A stretch of DNA of 64,000 nucleotides from the NCBI GenBank assembly GCA_015350385.1, contig WNKI01000001.1:9541118-9605117 (forward strand). The letters are read 5' to 3'. The position numbers were made by a program, and so were the translations under genes. Position 1 is the first letter of the stretch; each line of letters starts with the position of its first letter. Origin of the DNA: Aculops lycopersici. Its lineage: Eukaryota; Arthropoda; Arachnida; Trombidiformes; Eriophyidae. Positions 1 through 12,500 of the stretch are shown one piece after another. Below the pieces are notes generated by a model that ran no database searches, was not told the origin of the DNA, and saw nothing but the letters and a program-made list of their open reading frames with translations.

Positions 1-989
1 CGGTCAGAGAAATAGTGGGAGCAAATTTAGTAATTTCGAGCCTCATTTCGACCTCTCTTCGCCGGAAGAGGCGAAGAGAGATCACGTATCTACTATGTTG
101 TTGCTCGTCATGTTTCCTAGTCGCCGATTGCGTGCTCGTTGTCTGTAAACATTGTGCCTCTTGCTTTCTCTCTTTCCCGTCGCTTGACAGCTAGTTAGAT
201 AGAGTCGAGGGCGAGAGAAATGGAACTGGGAAATCCAATCCTCCATTATGCGACCTGCAACCAAGACGATGGCCCCAAGTTGTTGCTGCCGCTGCCGGCG
301 ACTCGAGATACTAAATTACAACCAAATTCATTTGATCAGGTTGTAGGGCAAGTGGCAAAGTTTGAAGGCCAAAAGATGATATTGAATCCGAATGCAAAGT
401 AGCCGCCAGACGAGCGGAAGTAGTGGACAAGTTTTGTGGCAGTGGCGCACGGAAACTCGCTTGCTAGTTTGAGCCGTCGGACGCCAACTGCAGTAGTGGT
501 AACGGCAATGATGGCGGTGGTCTAGTGTTAGCCGAATGGCAGGTTGGCGGAACGCAAGTCGCTCGAGGCAAACAAATATGCCAACAATAGATCACCAGCT
601 TAAAGTGGAGCAAGTGTCTATTACAACAGCAAGAACGGAGCCAGCGTAATAATGGCGCACAAACGGACCAATAGTTTGCCCTTCTCGCTTGCCGTTTGAG
701 TGGCGGCACCTTGTTGGTGCCGCTAGTTTCATAGATCTAAACTCGAACCTTTCATGTTGCTATCAACTCCACAACGAGCGACTTGCCGCGATCTTGTATG
801 AGTTGAGCTGGCCTTGCTCTTGCTGCTAGTTGTTGTGGTATACGACTGGCAGGTTAATATGCAACTGGAAGTGGTCAAATGGGCAAACAATTTGCCTAGA
901 AATGCATGAATTCCAGTCGTGCGTCTGCCTTTCGCTGTCCGCTCCATCCGCCTTAGCTTTCTAGTCGCTAGGCTCCTCTTAGACGTGAA

Positions 990-1020
990 AAAGACTGCGC
1001 CATCAGGAACCGCAGTCTTT
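990..1020. repeat. Inverted repeat, 10-bp perfect arms
   Basis: AAAGACTGCG (990-999) and CGCAGTCTTT (1011-1020) are perfect reverse complements around an 11-nt loop. It lies in non-coding DNA and its role is unknown. Confidence 0.7.
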
Positions 1021-2539
1021 ATTCTTTGCCTAAACTTAAGCGACTGTATGTTTGAGCGTGCGGCTAGCTCATAGACTTTTGTTAAGGCCAATAAGTGGTA
1101 ACGTCATGCAACTTGGTGGTTAGACGACTAGCAAGCCACACGCTTGCCATAAGCAGAGAGCAAGCGAGAGAGGGAGAGGGGGAGCGCGAAACATAATGCC
1201 ACCGAGCAGCTGAAGTGTCCGCCGACTTGAGACGCACAGGAATGCAAAATTGGAATTTACGCAACTCAAATCTCAGCTCTACCTAGTTTCAAGGCAAATT
1301 AGAATAAACTAGTCTAAAGCGAAATGGCCACCTGGAAAGCGCCGCCTCGACCTCATAACTCAAGGTCGCGCCTCTTCGTGCAATAATCGACTCAACGTCA
1401 CGGAACGACACATTGACTGACCGGAAGTCGGTGTGCTGGCACAATGGAAGCGTACGCAGTGGTAGTAGCAGTAGTGTTGGTGGCGGAGGCGGTGGCGAAT
1501 AGCAGGTACACTAATCGACATCATCATTAGCGTTCGGCGCAAGAATGTGTCGCAACGACTCGCCACCATTTGAGTCGATTGTCGGAGTACCTGAGCTTTG
1601 GAATGTCGCTGCCGCTACCGCCGCCGTCGCTACAAAGAGGTAGTGGCCGCGAGTCGATTACTTGGGTTACTTTGTGGTGGTCGTTGGAGTTGGATTTGTC
1701 GTCGGCGTCGGCGTCGGCGTCGGAGTCGAAGGTGAGAATCGGCGCATAACATGGAGCAAGAACACGAATGTCAGCTACGGATGCCACTAGGCGCACTTAC
1801 TCCGCTTGCCAACTGATTAGGCTGCCGGCGCTAACTGAACAGGTTAGGTACATTAGTGGGCGCTGTCAGTTAGGTTGCGTCAGTTGGCGGCGCCAGTTTT
1901 GTGCGGCTGGCTTGCGGGCAAAATTTGTCTGCCATCTGAGAGTTTGGGTGTTGCAGTTGAGAGTTGGGATGTGACTCAATCCTCGCGGTGTTGCACTATA
2001 GTGAGCTTTCGGCGGCGGCGCTAAACTCTCTCGCTTGCCATAGGCACACATTAATTTGTTTGCGGGACCGAGCACCGGGATAGTGGTAGCCATTAGTTGC
2101 CCATTACGGTCACACGGCGGCGGCAACCTAGGAGGCGGCAACGATGACAAACCGGCTCAGTGTTGGCTGGCAGCGCGTCAATCAGTGTGCTCGCGCCAAA
2201 CTCACACGCTGCCATCGAGCAAGAGTGGCTGCATCGCGATTGAGCCCAAACCGGAAGTCGCTCGCGAGTCAATGGTGTGTGACTGGCTGGTATCGAATAA
2301 GTGAGCCAGGCGAAACTATGTGCCACAGCGAGGTGCTAGTGAAAGGGCGGGGATAGGTATATAGTTATTTCAATTAAGAATACCTGTCGTTTGTTTCGCT
2401 TGCGCAACTTCAATATATGAGTGAGCACTAGCGAGAGTTTGGTATTAACATTTTGATTAACTCGAAGGTGCAAATTGAAGCTTGGCCAGAGGCAGAAAAA
2501 TAGATGGAGAGAGGAAGAGAAATAATAGGTAGAGATGAA

Positions 2540-2575
2540 GCCGGAAGTTGCGTTGGCACTAACGCAACTTCCGGC
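2540..2575. repeat. Perfect 15-bp inverted repeat containing two ETS-type motifs
   Basis: The arms 2540-2554 and 2561-2575 are exact reverse complements separated by GGCACT. Each arm carries CCGGAAGT, so the hairpin presents two inverted ETS-like sites. It lies in non-coding DNA about 7 kb upstream of the RhoGEF coding start. Confidence 0.9.
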
Positions 2576-3920
2576 TCGCGGTCGCAGTGTCGACACTTCC
2601 AACTGAGCTCGAGTGGATCCACGTTGAGTTAACGAGTCTCGCGAGTATCGTTGCAGCTGCGAGTTGTTTTCCAGCGTCCGCCCAAATCCCCCCCTCTCGC
2701 CTCTGACTTAAACGACTCACTTGGCTAGCGGCATTTTCCAATCAGCAAGATAATGGGAGTTGAATAAGCGTAAGGTCTCAGGGCAAAACCCAAGGCCGAG
2801 TTGTTGGCTTCACAATCTCATCGTGGTTTCATTTTTTGTTTTGCTTTCAATCTTGGTCTTTTTGCCACTGAGTTAACTGGTTGGCGCTACAGTAATTCAA
2901 GTCCTAGTTGCTCATCGACTCGAGGATTCCGAGCCAGTGATTTATAATAAACTCATGTTCGGCCTCCTGCATCCGCTTATCTAGGTTCTCCTCTCCTCTC
3001 GTCGGCGTTACTGTGTTTTGAGTTCGAGTTCCAGTCTCGGCTTTAGTTTGTTTGCCGCTAGTCCATCCAGTTACGAAGGAGGGGACTCGTTTTGTCGCTA
3101 AGCTAGCTAGTCGGGCAATCAGCAAGCAAAGCGATAACTCGATGCGCTGCCATTAGTCTCAATGCCGCAACTAGACGTAATGTCGACCAATACTTCTACT
3201 GAACCAGTTTGATAATGTCAAACTCTCGCCACTAACACTATCATTACGACACTTCCATTATCATTGCCCATCTTAGGAGAGTGATCGTGATATTTACATC
3301 ACAATGGAACTATTAAGAGGGTGAGCCAGCGAATGACAACACTAATATCAAAAGCGCAACAACACTCTCTCTATTGATCTCGGTGAGTTGCCATCAAGTT
3401 TGTTTGACGCCGGAAGCGACAGTCAAACTAGAACCAGAGGCAAAATGCTCGACAATGTTGCTGGCGCCGCTACTCTTAATGTAATTTGTGTGCCTTTTCC
3501 CCTTCCTCTCTTGCTCTTCGGTTGATGCTCAATTTTCACGAGCCAACCGCGACGTCCAATTATCGTCAGCTCATAATGCAGTCGACTTTCTCTCTATCAT
3601 TATGATTGTCCTTGTCGCTCGATACTTTTTCGCACTTCTCGATTTCCTCTTCAATACAACCGTCAAAATCCGATATACTCAAGCGGGAGCACCGGAGCAG
3701 ACTTGCGCCTCAGCGTTGGAAGGATGAAGCAAGAGGAGGGTAAAAAAATTGATACTAATAATCTAATCAAAAAAGATGACCTTCCTTCTTGGGGCCGACA
3801 TTTGACTTCGGACCAGAGGCGTCGTAGCTCTACTCGTCTATTTGCTGCTACAATAACAAGCAAGTGGCTGGCGGAAATTTAACGTTCAACTTGGACGTGT
3901 TTCTATGTTCATGTTTTGTT

Positions 3921-3933
3921 CCCCCCCCCCCCC
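3921..3933. repeat. Poly-C tract (13 C)
   Basis: A run of 13 cytosines in non-coding DNA, seen directly. Homopolymer length is prone to sequencing error. Confidence 0.9.
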
Positions 3934-5236
3934 TTCACACGAACCAAATACACGAGCTCCGAATCAGGCCCCCGAAAATCAGGCAAACAATAGCAACAGT
4001 CTGAGGATAGTAAACAACTGAAAAAAACTTGCAAAACCAACTCGTCAACGGCAGCAAACAACTTGAGCTGGCAGTTTGTCAGTCTCTAGTTCCATGGGCC
4101 CAACCTGAGCGAGAGTAAACAGTCATTGGTATTAGGCAAATTTTTGTTTAGAAGCAGAGTAGTGGTGTTGGTTGTAGTAGTGGCAGCAGCAGCCCGTGAG
4201 AGGGAGTCCAAGCAAAAATGCTTGGGTTTAGTTCGTGAGCTCGCTGCATGAGGCGCAGGTGGTTATTGCGGCCGCTACTCATGCTGCCAGTCGTCACTTC
4301 CGGCCACCGTTCCAAATTCCGCAAACTCGACGGAATTACATCGATTGATTGTCGGCTTGCGCGTCATTCGTTGCGGTTGTCGAGCCGTTTGATGGGTTGG
4401 AGCGACGGTGACGCAAATCAGTGGGAAGATTGTGTGTTGTGGTCACTCTTTCGGTTTGGGGTAGCGTCGGTCGGCGTCGTAGTTGCTACTACTGTCATTC
4501 TCATTGAGTCGAAGCATGGGGTTGCTCAAGCAGTGAGCAAACCGCTTGAGCTTGTGAGTTAACCAACTAGCCTGGCGCAGCGAGCTAGCGAGCAAATGGA
4601 ACGTCGAGCATAACAACCACCTTCCTATCCTACAATAACAACGACAGCAACCACTGAGTTAATCTTCGACACACTAGACGAGAGAAGACGGGCAAAAAGC
4701 GACGAGATGTAGATAAGAAATTGCGTGTTGCGCTGACAGTCGGGCGGGTGGAGGTGCGACATGGTAGCCCGACTACAGTATTGGTGCCTCAGCCATCGGG
4801 GCCGCAAGAGGATAAGGATGAGCTCTGAAAAAGAGAGTGACTTGGCAGCGACGATGGCTGCTGGTTTTGGGACGTCAATCAGGCGGCTGACGCTTGAGCT
4901 CAAATTGGATCGATCGCTTGGGTCACACTTTTGTGCCAAGTTGGCAAGCTAGTCGCTCGCGGAGTTTTTCTTCTCCTCCTCGTCTAGTGGTTCAACAGCA
5001 AAAGAGACCACAAAGCAATGGGGAGCCGAAGAATTTCCTCAGGCTCTCCTAGCGAAAGCCGAGCGCGAGTCACTTGCTCCTCTCATAGGCAAGTCGGCCT
5101 TTATCAGCCATAGGCTGCGAGCTGCAAAATAACGTCCAGAAATATGCAATCTAACCGCAAACAGGAAGTCGAGCAGCGGAGTCTGTTATTATTTGTCCGC
5201 GCTTAACTCTCGCTCTGCAAACTAAGCGAGTCTCTG

Positions 5237-5254
5237 GTCGACATCGATGTCGAC
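5237..5254. repeat. 18-bp perfect palindrome
   Basis: GTCGACATCGATGTCGAC reads identically on both strands with no spacer. It lies in non-coding DNA; it could be a dimeric protein-binding site or chance. Confidence 0.85.
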
Positions 5255-5582
5255 GTCAATTTCAACGTTGCGTTTTACTAACAAACCGAGCTGAAGCATT
5301 GGGGAAAACCAACATTAAGTCCGTTGGCCATGAAATACTAACTGGCCCATCGAGAGTCTAAACTTCTGACGAGCGCGACACATTAGGACGACGCTGCGAG
5401 CATTACTTCCGGTTTCGCTTAGTTTTCTCTTCACGCTAACCGATTGTATTTCACCTCAGCTGAGTTGGTTGCTCGCTCGCTTGCCAGCATGAGATTTCGC
5501 CGAATGGGGTGCAATTTTGCTCTGACCAAGGCCGAAAACTCTAACTTTGGCCCTCGACTATGAGTACTACAAAAACTACTAT

Positions 5583-5630
5583 TGCTGCTGCTGCTGCTGC
5601 TGCTGCTACTACTACTACTACTACTACTAC
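5583..5630. repeat. Compound microsatellite (TGC)8(TAC)8
   Basis: Eight TGC units run directly into eight TAC units. The run opens Ser- and Cys/Tyr-rich reading frames on both strands that I regard as repeat translation, not genes. Confidence 0.95.
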
Positions 5631-6278
5631 CGCTACTATTGCTCACTAAACCAAGGAAAAAACTCTAAGTGTTTCCATCAAATTATTGTTCCCCGGCCTC
5701 CTCCTCAGTTTGCCCCTCTACGCACCTCAGCTCACTTACAAACTCACCAACCGGCCGGCCGACCGACTGACTGGTACTGTTTGAATCGCCCGACCGGCGA
5801 GTTATTATATGCGCCTCGGTCCTGTGGCTTGGCTTCTGGGGTGCAAAGGTGCAGCCTGGTGAGAGCAAACTGAGGTGCATCCTAATCAGCGAAAAGCTCC
5901 AACACTCCACCTACCGACCGACTAACTGATTCAATGGCACCTGGCTAGAGTTAGCGTGTCAGGCTGCTCTTTTGGCGCCCTACCAGCCAACCGACCAACC
6001 AAAAAAGCAGCTAGTAACTGCCATATAGTCTGCCAAGTTGGCTGTTATTGTTGTCGGTTTAGCTGCTATTCTGGCCTCCACTCTCCAGACTGCCGCTAGT
6101 TTGTCCCTCCAAGTTGTCTTGTCGCCGTCAAATCTCAACGTGGATTTGAGTGGACGCTGTTTACAAGCAAAGTGAGGTAACAATAACACACACACACACA
6201 ACACTTTGTGCCAAGTTTGCTCGCTTGCCTGCGAACAACTGAACACTTAGAGGGTTAATCTGCGCGACGGACCAGCTA

Positions 6279-6327
6279 GCGCCCATAGGAATAGCACAGC
6301 ACAAAACGCGTGCTATCCCTATGGCGC
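6279..6327. repeat. Imperfect inverted repeat, about 18-bp arms
   Basis: The arm starting GCGCCCATAGGAATAGCAC at 6279 pairs with GTGCTATCCCTATGGCGC ending at 6327, with one mismatch, one single-base bulge and a loop of about 12 nt. Non-coding; function unknown. Confidence 0.8.
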
Positions 6328-7783
6328 ATAGGGGCGTTCGCTTTGAAATTGCAGCTGGCCGCCCAATTGACTAACTTCCAAGTTTCCATTTGTCAGGAGT
6401 TGCAACTAGAAACTGGAATGGATGCACTCAAACTCGAAGAGTGGATTTGTTATCATTAGCCCGCAGACATTTTGTGGGTCAGCTGTCAAAGGGAAATGTT
6501 CAGTTCAGTTTGGCAAAGTATTTGAAGTTTCCCTCTCTCTTTCTCTGTCAAAGAACCACCACCTCTAAAACGTTTAGACGAACGACATCACTAACTTCTA
6601 TCTGAACGAAGAGCAACATAAACGACTTTCCATGAGAGTTTAACGGAAAATCTCTCGCCTCTTCACATAAAAGTCAAGTTCCCACAGTAAAGGCGCCAAA
6701 ATTTCCCCGCCTCCGGTCGCTAGTTTGCTAGTCTCTATGTGACAATGACAAGTAGTATGTTTCTCATGTTCCTCTCAGTCTATGGTTGATTTCGGCTGGG
6801 ACAATCCAATAAAACTACTCGGTTATTCCACTATTCTATCTACTGGTCGCCATTGCTGCCGAGTCAACTCAAACTTGATTCAACTCGACGCCGAGCTGCT
6901 CGCTCATTTTCCTCTGGTCATCTTGACTCGTTAACGTTACTTTTTCTCCAATGGACAACCTCATAGTTTCCTAGTCTCCGATAGAACGACGAGCGACCGT
7001 TAGATTTGTAGTGGTTGTTGTTGTTGATGCTAAATGAACGACGTGATTATAAGCACGTCGTTGAAGCTACCACTCGCATTGTCTAGTCCGCCTCTGCTTT
7101 TAATTGCAGCTGCAGCTTTGGCCGCTCGCTTTGGATGCAGATAATTATTCTGCAATTGGAGAGTCGAGTCGTCTGGCTACCGCAAACAATACAACTTAAC
7201 GGCCGGCCAGCCAGCCACCAACTTGAGCTGCGCCACCACCGATCAAACGAGACTAAACAAGTGGCAGTTGGTTGCTTCCGCTTGTTTGGCAAGCTAACTT
7301 GGCAGTGCATTGTTGTCGTTGTACTGGTAATCTCCTCGCGAGTGTTTCTGTCTACATTTCTCTCGTCTCGGTGGTTAACTCTCTTGTTCCATTGTTGTTA
7401 TTGCTGTTGACTAATGAATCTGCTCACATAATTTCAATCATACGTTTGCGCATAGAATATTTCCAGCTCAAACTCTTGGTCCGTCACCAACTTCCTGTTT
7501 TGGTTTTCAATACTTACACAGCTACTGGCGACTTTATTTCGATGCAGCCAGTTGCTAGTCCGGAAGTATGAGTACACTTGGCGACGCGAGAGCAATCAAT
7601 TGCACATGTCTAATGCGCGCAAGTGGCGCTTTGCATCGTATCGTGTTGAATCGTATACCCGTTTGCATTACACGGAGGTGGTATTTTGTTACATTATTCT
7701 AAATCAAACTGAACAAGAAGCGCAGACTGAGTGATGGCGTAAGCTCTTTTGTTTCAACGAACCAACAAACCAACGAGCAAGCT

Positions 7784-7811
7784 AGAGAGAGAGAGAGAGC
7801 GAGAGAGAGAG
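7784..7811. repeat. (GA)n microsatellite
   Basis: A nearly pure GA dinucleotide run, seen directly, with a single interrupting C. Confidence 0.9.
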
Positions 7812-9235
7812 CGTCTGACTGGGCGCCAACCGGAAGTTGGCCTCTTGGAAACGAGTAATTTAAACCGATATCAATCGATCAGTTGGCTGTCTCATTAGTT
7901 GTCCCTCCGTTTCCCCTCCGCTTGCTACATGCACTCTGTCGTTTTGTTGCCCTCTTAAAAAGACACGCACGCACTCACTCCTACTACTGGTGCCGCTACT
8001 ATTTCCATTGGCGCCGTGCAAAAATCTATCCAAATCGAGGAGACAGCCGGCGCATAGCGACACTAAACCGCTAATCTGTATGCGAAACTCGTCGTGTAAA
8101 TCCAGCACCCTAAACTTGCATGTCGTTTCTTTTCCATTTTCATTTCTTCGGTGTGATTTTTCCCGCGTCAGCTCATCGGTCATGTCACCTGAATTCATTG
8201 TCCTCACTTCAAATTGGCAATGTTAGTCGTCGGGGAGAAAATCCATTGTAAAGCTTAGAGGATTGGGAGTGAAAATATAAATTAATTTTGGTCAATCGTT
8301 GGGTCGAGAGTGAAAAAGATGCCTCCTCTGACTTCCGGTTTCCTGTTACCATATTTGAGCCTCAAGCGATGAGATCAACCGGCTGACCGATCAAGTGTTG
8401 CGCAATCATTAATTCCAACACGAGACAATAAATTCCACGGGACACTTGTCGTCGCAGCCACAGTCACAACCGTAACTCGTTGCCCAATGCCCACAACTAG
8501 CGACCGCAAATCATGTACCAAAGTCGTTGCGTCATTGGTTGCGGTCTAGTTTGGCAAGTCCGCAATTGAGTTGGTGGTCTCCGTTTGGCGATGATCTTAT
8601 TGCCACCGGTCGCTCCGATTCAAGTGGGTGACGACAGCTAGCTTGACGTTTAGTCCTCTAGTTGCCCCCGTTTTCTAGAACTCCGCTAACTCATCGACGA
8701 CCACGACGAGGGGAAAGTTTCATTTGACAAATTGGGGCCTCGAGTTGGTCGGTCGTTTCTCGACTTACGCTTGTCTTTGCGGCCTAGACAATGAACTTCG
8801 CACTAATCCAATTTAGTTTCTCGCTCTCTCCCTCTCGCTCGGTCGTCGAGTGACATCGGTGGTTCTGGTGCACAAAACTCCGGACGACGAGATGTTCAAT
8901 CGCTTTGTCAAGTTCGGCGAAAACCAAAACGACGACCAACTGCATCAATGGCTGTTGGTAAAAATTAGATTTCGTATGTCGCCTTGAATCGGCGGCAGAC
9001 TTGCGCGATGCCAAAGTCGCACTCCCCCTCAATATATATATATATCTCCTATTTCGACGGTTGGTTTGTGCAAGCCTCAAATTGACTGAGGACCTTGAGG
9101 ATCTTCCGTACGGCGAGTTGCGCGCTTTTGCAGAAGAACTGGATTGAATTCGATTATCGGCGGTGTTGACGCGAGCTAAGTGTCCAGGTTAATTATTAAC
9201 TGATTGAGTTAATGCTTGCACTGAATCTTGGTGAC

Positions 9236-9269
<34 letters not shown>
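9236..9269. repeat. (AG)n microsatellite
   Basis: A purine dinucleotide run with one AAA interruption, 250 bp upstream of the RhoGEF start. It may act as a GAGA-type promoter-proximal tract, which is inference only. Confidence 0.85.
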
Positions 9270-9516
9270 TCGCAAGATTTACGTTCAAGCGCTATATTAC
9301 CTCTCTTTTTTCTCCATCCAAATCACGGCGTGCAAACCACCGGCGAAACAACCAACTAACCCACCAAATCCAATTCCAAACCCAACCTATCGGCCCACTT
9401 TGCTCAGCTAGTAAGAGCTTATACAACAGCGCCTAAAGAGAGACGCGAAAGAAGAGGTAGATAAATAGAAAAAAGGAGGTAACTCATGATTCTTCGCTGC
9501 TGGCAGCGTGGTTTTG

Positions 9517-12500
9517 ATGCAAAAATCACAACAAATGGTGCCAACAACGGGAAGCCAAAATCAAAACAGAGGCTCAATCAGTTGCGGCAGTAAGAATAAG
9601 ACACACTCGCGAACCAATTCGGGCGTAACAGCAAGCATCGTTGGCCTTTTGGTGGGTAACCAAAATCAAGGGATTGAGTTTGAGGGATATGACAACGAGA
9701 ATAATAATAACACCAACAAGAAGCAAATCAATGAGTCAGCTTCGAGTTGCTCGATCAAATCGTCGGCGAGACTCTCGACTCACTCGGCTAGCGAAGGTGA
9801 AACTAGATACGCAAGTGAGCAGCAACAACAGAAGTCGGGTTACCTGAGCTCGTTGGTGAGCAAGTCGACGGTTTTGCTAAGCTCACTCAAGCAACAGTAC
9901 GGCCCATCGGGCTTAACCTTATCAACGCAAGAGCGACAGCAGCAACAACAAACAAGAGGATCCCAAGCTCAAGCTCAAGTTCAAATGCAAACACAAAATG
10001 TGAACAAATCAAGCAACAGCAACACGGACGGCCAACAGCAGCAACAAAACTCACCTGGCTTTGCAATGGATTTGATTGCCAGCAAGCCGAAGGCAGTTGG
10101 CGACCAACAGCAACAACTAGAGGCGCCTACGTCTCGGCAGCAACAGCAGCAGGTAACCGCGAGCTTGACAACAACGACAACAACAACCACCGGCTCCCAA
10201 CAGCAACAACAACCAAAGTCGCGCACCGAAACTCTAGTGAGCTCATCCTCAAGTGACAAATCGCAATGTGATACAGCGAGTTCATCAACGACCACAGCGA
10301 AACCCTCAGCGACTTCCGCCACGAACCCGCCGCACTCGCCGCTGAGGCCACGCCCACCGCTTCCACCGCCTCCCTCGCGCGAGGTGGTTCAAAGAGTAAC
10401 GGCGGCCATCGGCTCGTCGTCGTCGCCACTTAGGCAACCGGCACCTGATGCTCAAGTACAGCAGCAGCAGCAGCAGCAACAACAACAACAGCAAGCAACT
10501 AACCAGCAACAAACTCCAGGTAGACGGGATGCGCTTGCCGAGCATTCGTTCGAGCGGGACGCTGCAATTAGTTTGAAGGTTCAGGAGAAACAAAAGCACA
10601 AGCGCACCTCGAGTATTCGGAATGCCCTGCGACACGCCCACCTCGGCCCGCTCCGCACGTCGGCCAGCAAGCGGGCCCTCAAGCACAAGGCGGGCACCGA
10701 GTTGTTGGGATCGGGCGGCGGCTCTTCCGGGGCCAGCAAGTCGGGATCGGCGGGCGAGTTGGTGAAGTCGCAACCGTACGAGTTGTTTGAGCCACCTGTA
10801 ACCCAGCGCACGGTTCAGCGTTCAAGGAGACGCGGCGCAATGGTTAGCTCGGATCCTAGGAGACAGATGAGCGTTGATACTATTGGACTGCGCCAACTTA
10901 CCGATGAGTATCTCCGAAACGCCGGAGTTACAACTATTTCCAACTCCGGCCAATGCAGTCTCGTTGCGCTGAACGCAACTCAAGCTTCCAGCTCCTCGGC
11001 GCTCACTAGCAATTTGTTACCTGGCGTTCCCAAGACCCTGGCCGCCGTGGCCACCGGCGGCGCCGGAACCAAATCCCTGCTCTCAGGTGGCCACTCAAGT
11101 GGGCTCGAGTCCTTTCCCATCGAGACTCAATTGTTCCAGGCGTCCCGCCTCGGCCACGCCCCCGCCTCAAGCTCAAACTCCGGCGACCACCACCACCACC
11201 ATCATCACCACAACAGAAAGTTGATCTCGGCCACAAGTCTTATTAGCGGCTGCGTTAGCGCCAACACCTCAGATGGCGGCGACGCAGTACCAATGGCAAC
11301 TAACCAGGGGATAGGAACAAATAATAATTGCTGCTATTACAAGGAAAGAAACGACTATAATGACGACCATAACAATTTTCGCTCCTCGCGCGGTTCATTT
11401 GGTGGCGGAGGATCTCTGGCTTTCGGTGGCGGAAATATCACAGTTTTACCGGGAAATTTACCCTGGCAAACGGACGTGGCCATCCAGTGCGAGCTGCTAA
11501 GACCCTCAACTGGCTGCCGTCGCAAGCAGTCGGCGTCGCATCGGCGGGACAATACAAGACAACAAGCCGATCAGCATTTGGACAATAGCAATACTAACAA
11601 TAGCAATCAAGACAACAGCTACCGAGACCAAGTTGAGAATGTCGACGACGATGACTACGACGACGAGAATCAACCTTATGAGACAACAGGCGACATACTA
11701 AACACCATTGCGGGTCCCTATCGTGGCAACAGCAATCTGCCAAAAGCAACGAGCGGCGGCAGTGGCCAGCACGACGCTTCCGGCACCCACCTGTCGGCCA
11801 CACTGCGCCGCGGTCTCAGCGCTATCAGCCAGCACCACTTGTCGCCGGCGGGCGGCCTCCATGTTGTGGGTAGTTTGAAGAAATCACTCTCGAACACTTT
11901 TGACATGAGTCTTGCGAACGCAAGGACGGCCGCCGTGGCCACCGCCCATCAACTGCACGCGCAGGACTCGCTTCCTGCCTATTCCAGTCTCCAGAACGAA
12001 CCCGATCCTGCAGGACCGGGAAGTGATCACCAACACGAAATAACATCAACCTCAACTTCCAATTCTACCACTGGAAGCTCAACCTTAACTGCAAGCACTC
12101 GCCAGCAAAACTATCGCAGGTATCTGACGGCCGACGGCGAGAAGAGCGCCTGTCCATTGTCGTCCTCGTCCTCGTCGTCGTCGGCTAACACGACCACTAC
12201 GACCACCACCAACACTAATAACAATCATCTGAGTTTTCCTAACGCAAGCCAAGTGGCTGTTGGGGCTACATGCGGCGGAAATGGCTCAAGTGGCACCAGT
12301 AGTGGTCTGGCGTACAACGAGTTTGCACTTGAGCCCGGTGATTACAATGGCACTGGTGGAGCTGGCCAAGCTACCGGTCTCATTGGCCAGATTGCCAGCA
12401 AACTGGGCCGGCAATCGTCGAAAAAGTTCACGCAGGGCAAGAAGGGACTCCAGCGGGCGCTTAGTTTCGACTGTCGCGGCTACAAGCGACTCGAGGGCCA

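Larger units (their letters stand above)
1..9516. other. Non-coding region upstream of the RhoGEF gene
   Basis: I see no convincing protein-coding gene here on either strand: the open frames are short, mostly lack conserved motifs and lie in compositionally biased DNA. The stretch holds microsatellites, several inverted repeats and nine copies of the ETS-like octamer CCGGAAGT (on either strand). It probably contains the promoter, 5' UTR exon(s) and/or a 5' intron of the RhoGEF gene that begins near 9517; a splice-acceptor-like TGCTGGCAG lies at about 9498-9506. Confidence 0.6.

Noticed and set aside
5431..5873. Poly-Ser and poly-Cys/Tyr frames on both strands
   Set aside because: Produced by the (TGC)8(TAC)8 microsatellite.
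10306..10773. 155-residue minus-strand frame antisense to RhoGEF exon 1
   Set aside because: Leu/Arg repeats mirror the Gln/Ser codons of the sense strand; no motif or signal of its own.
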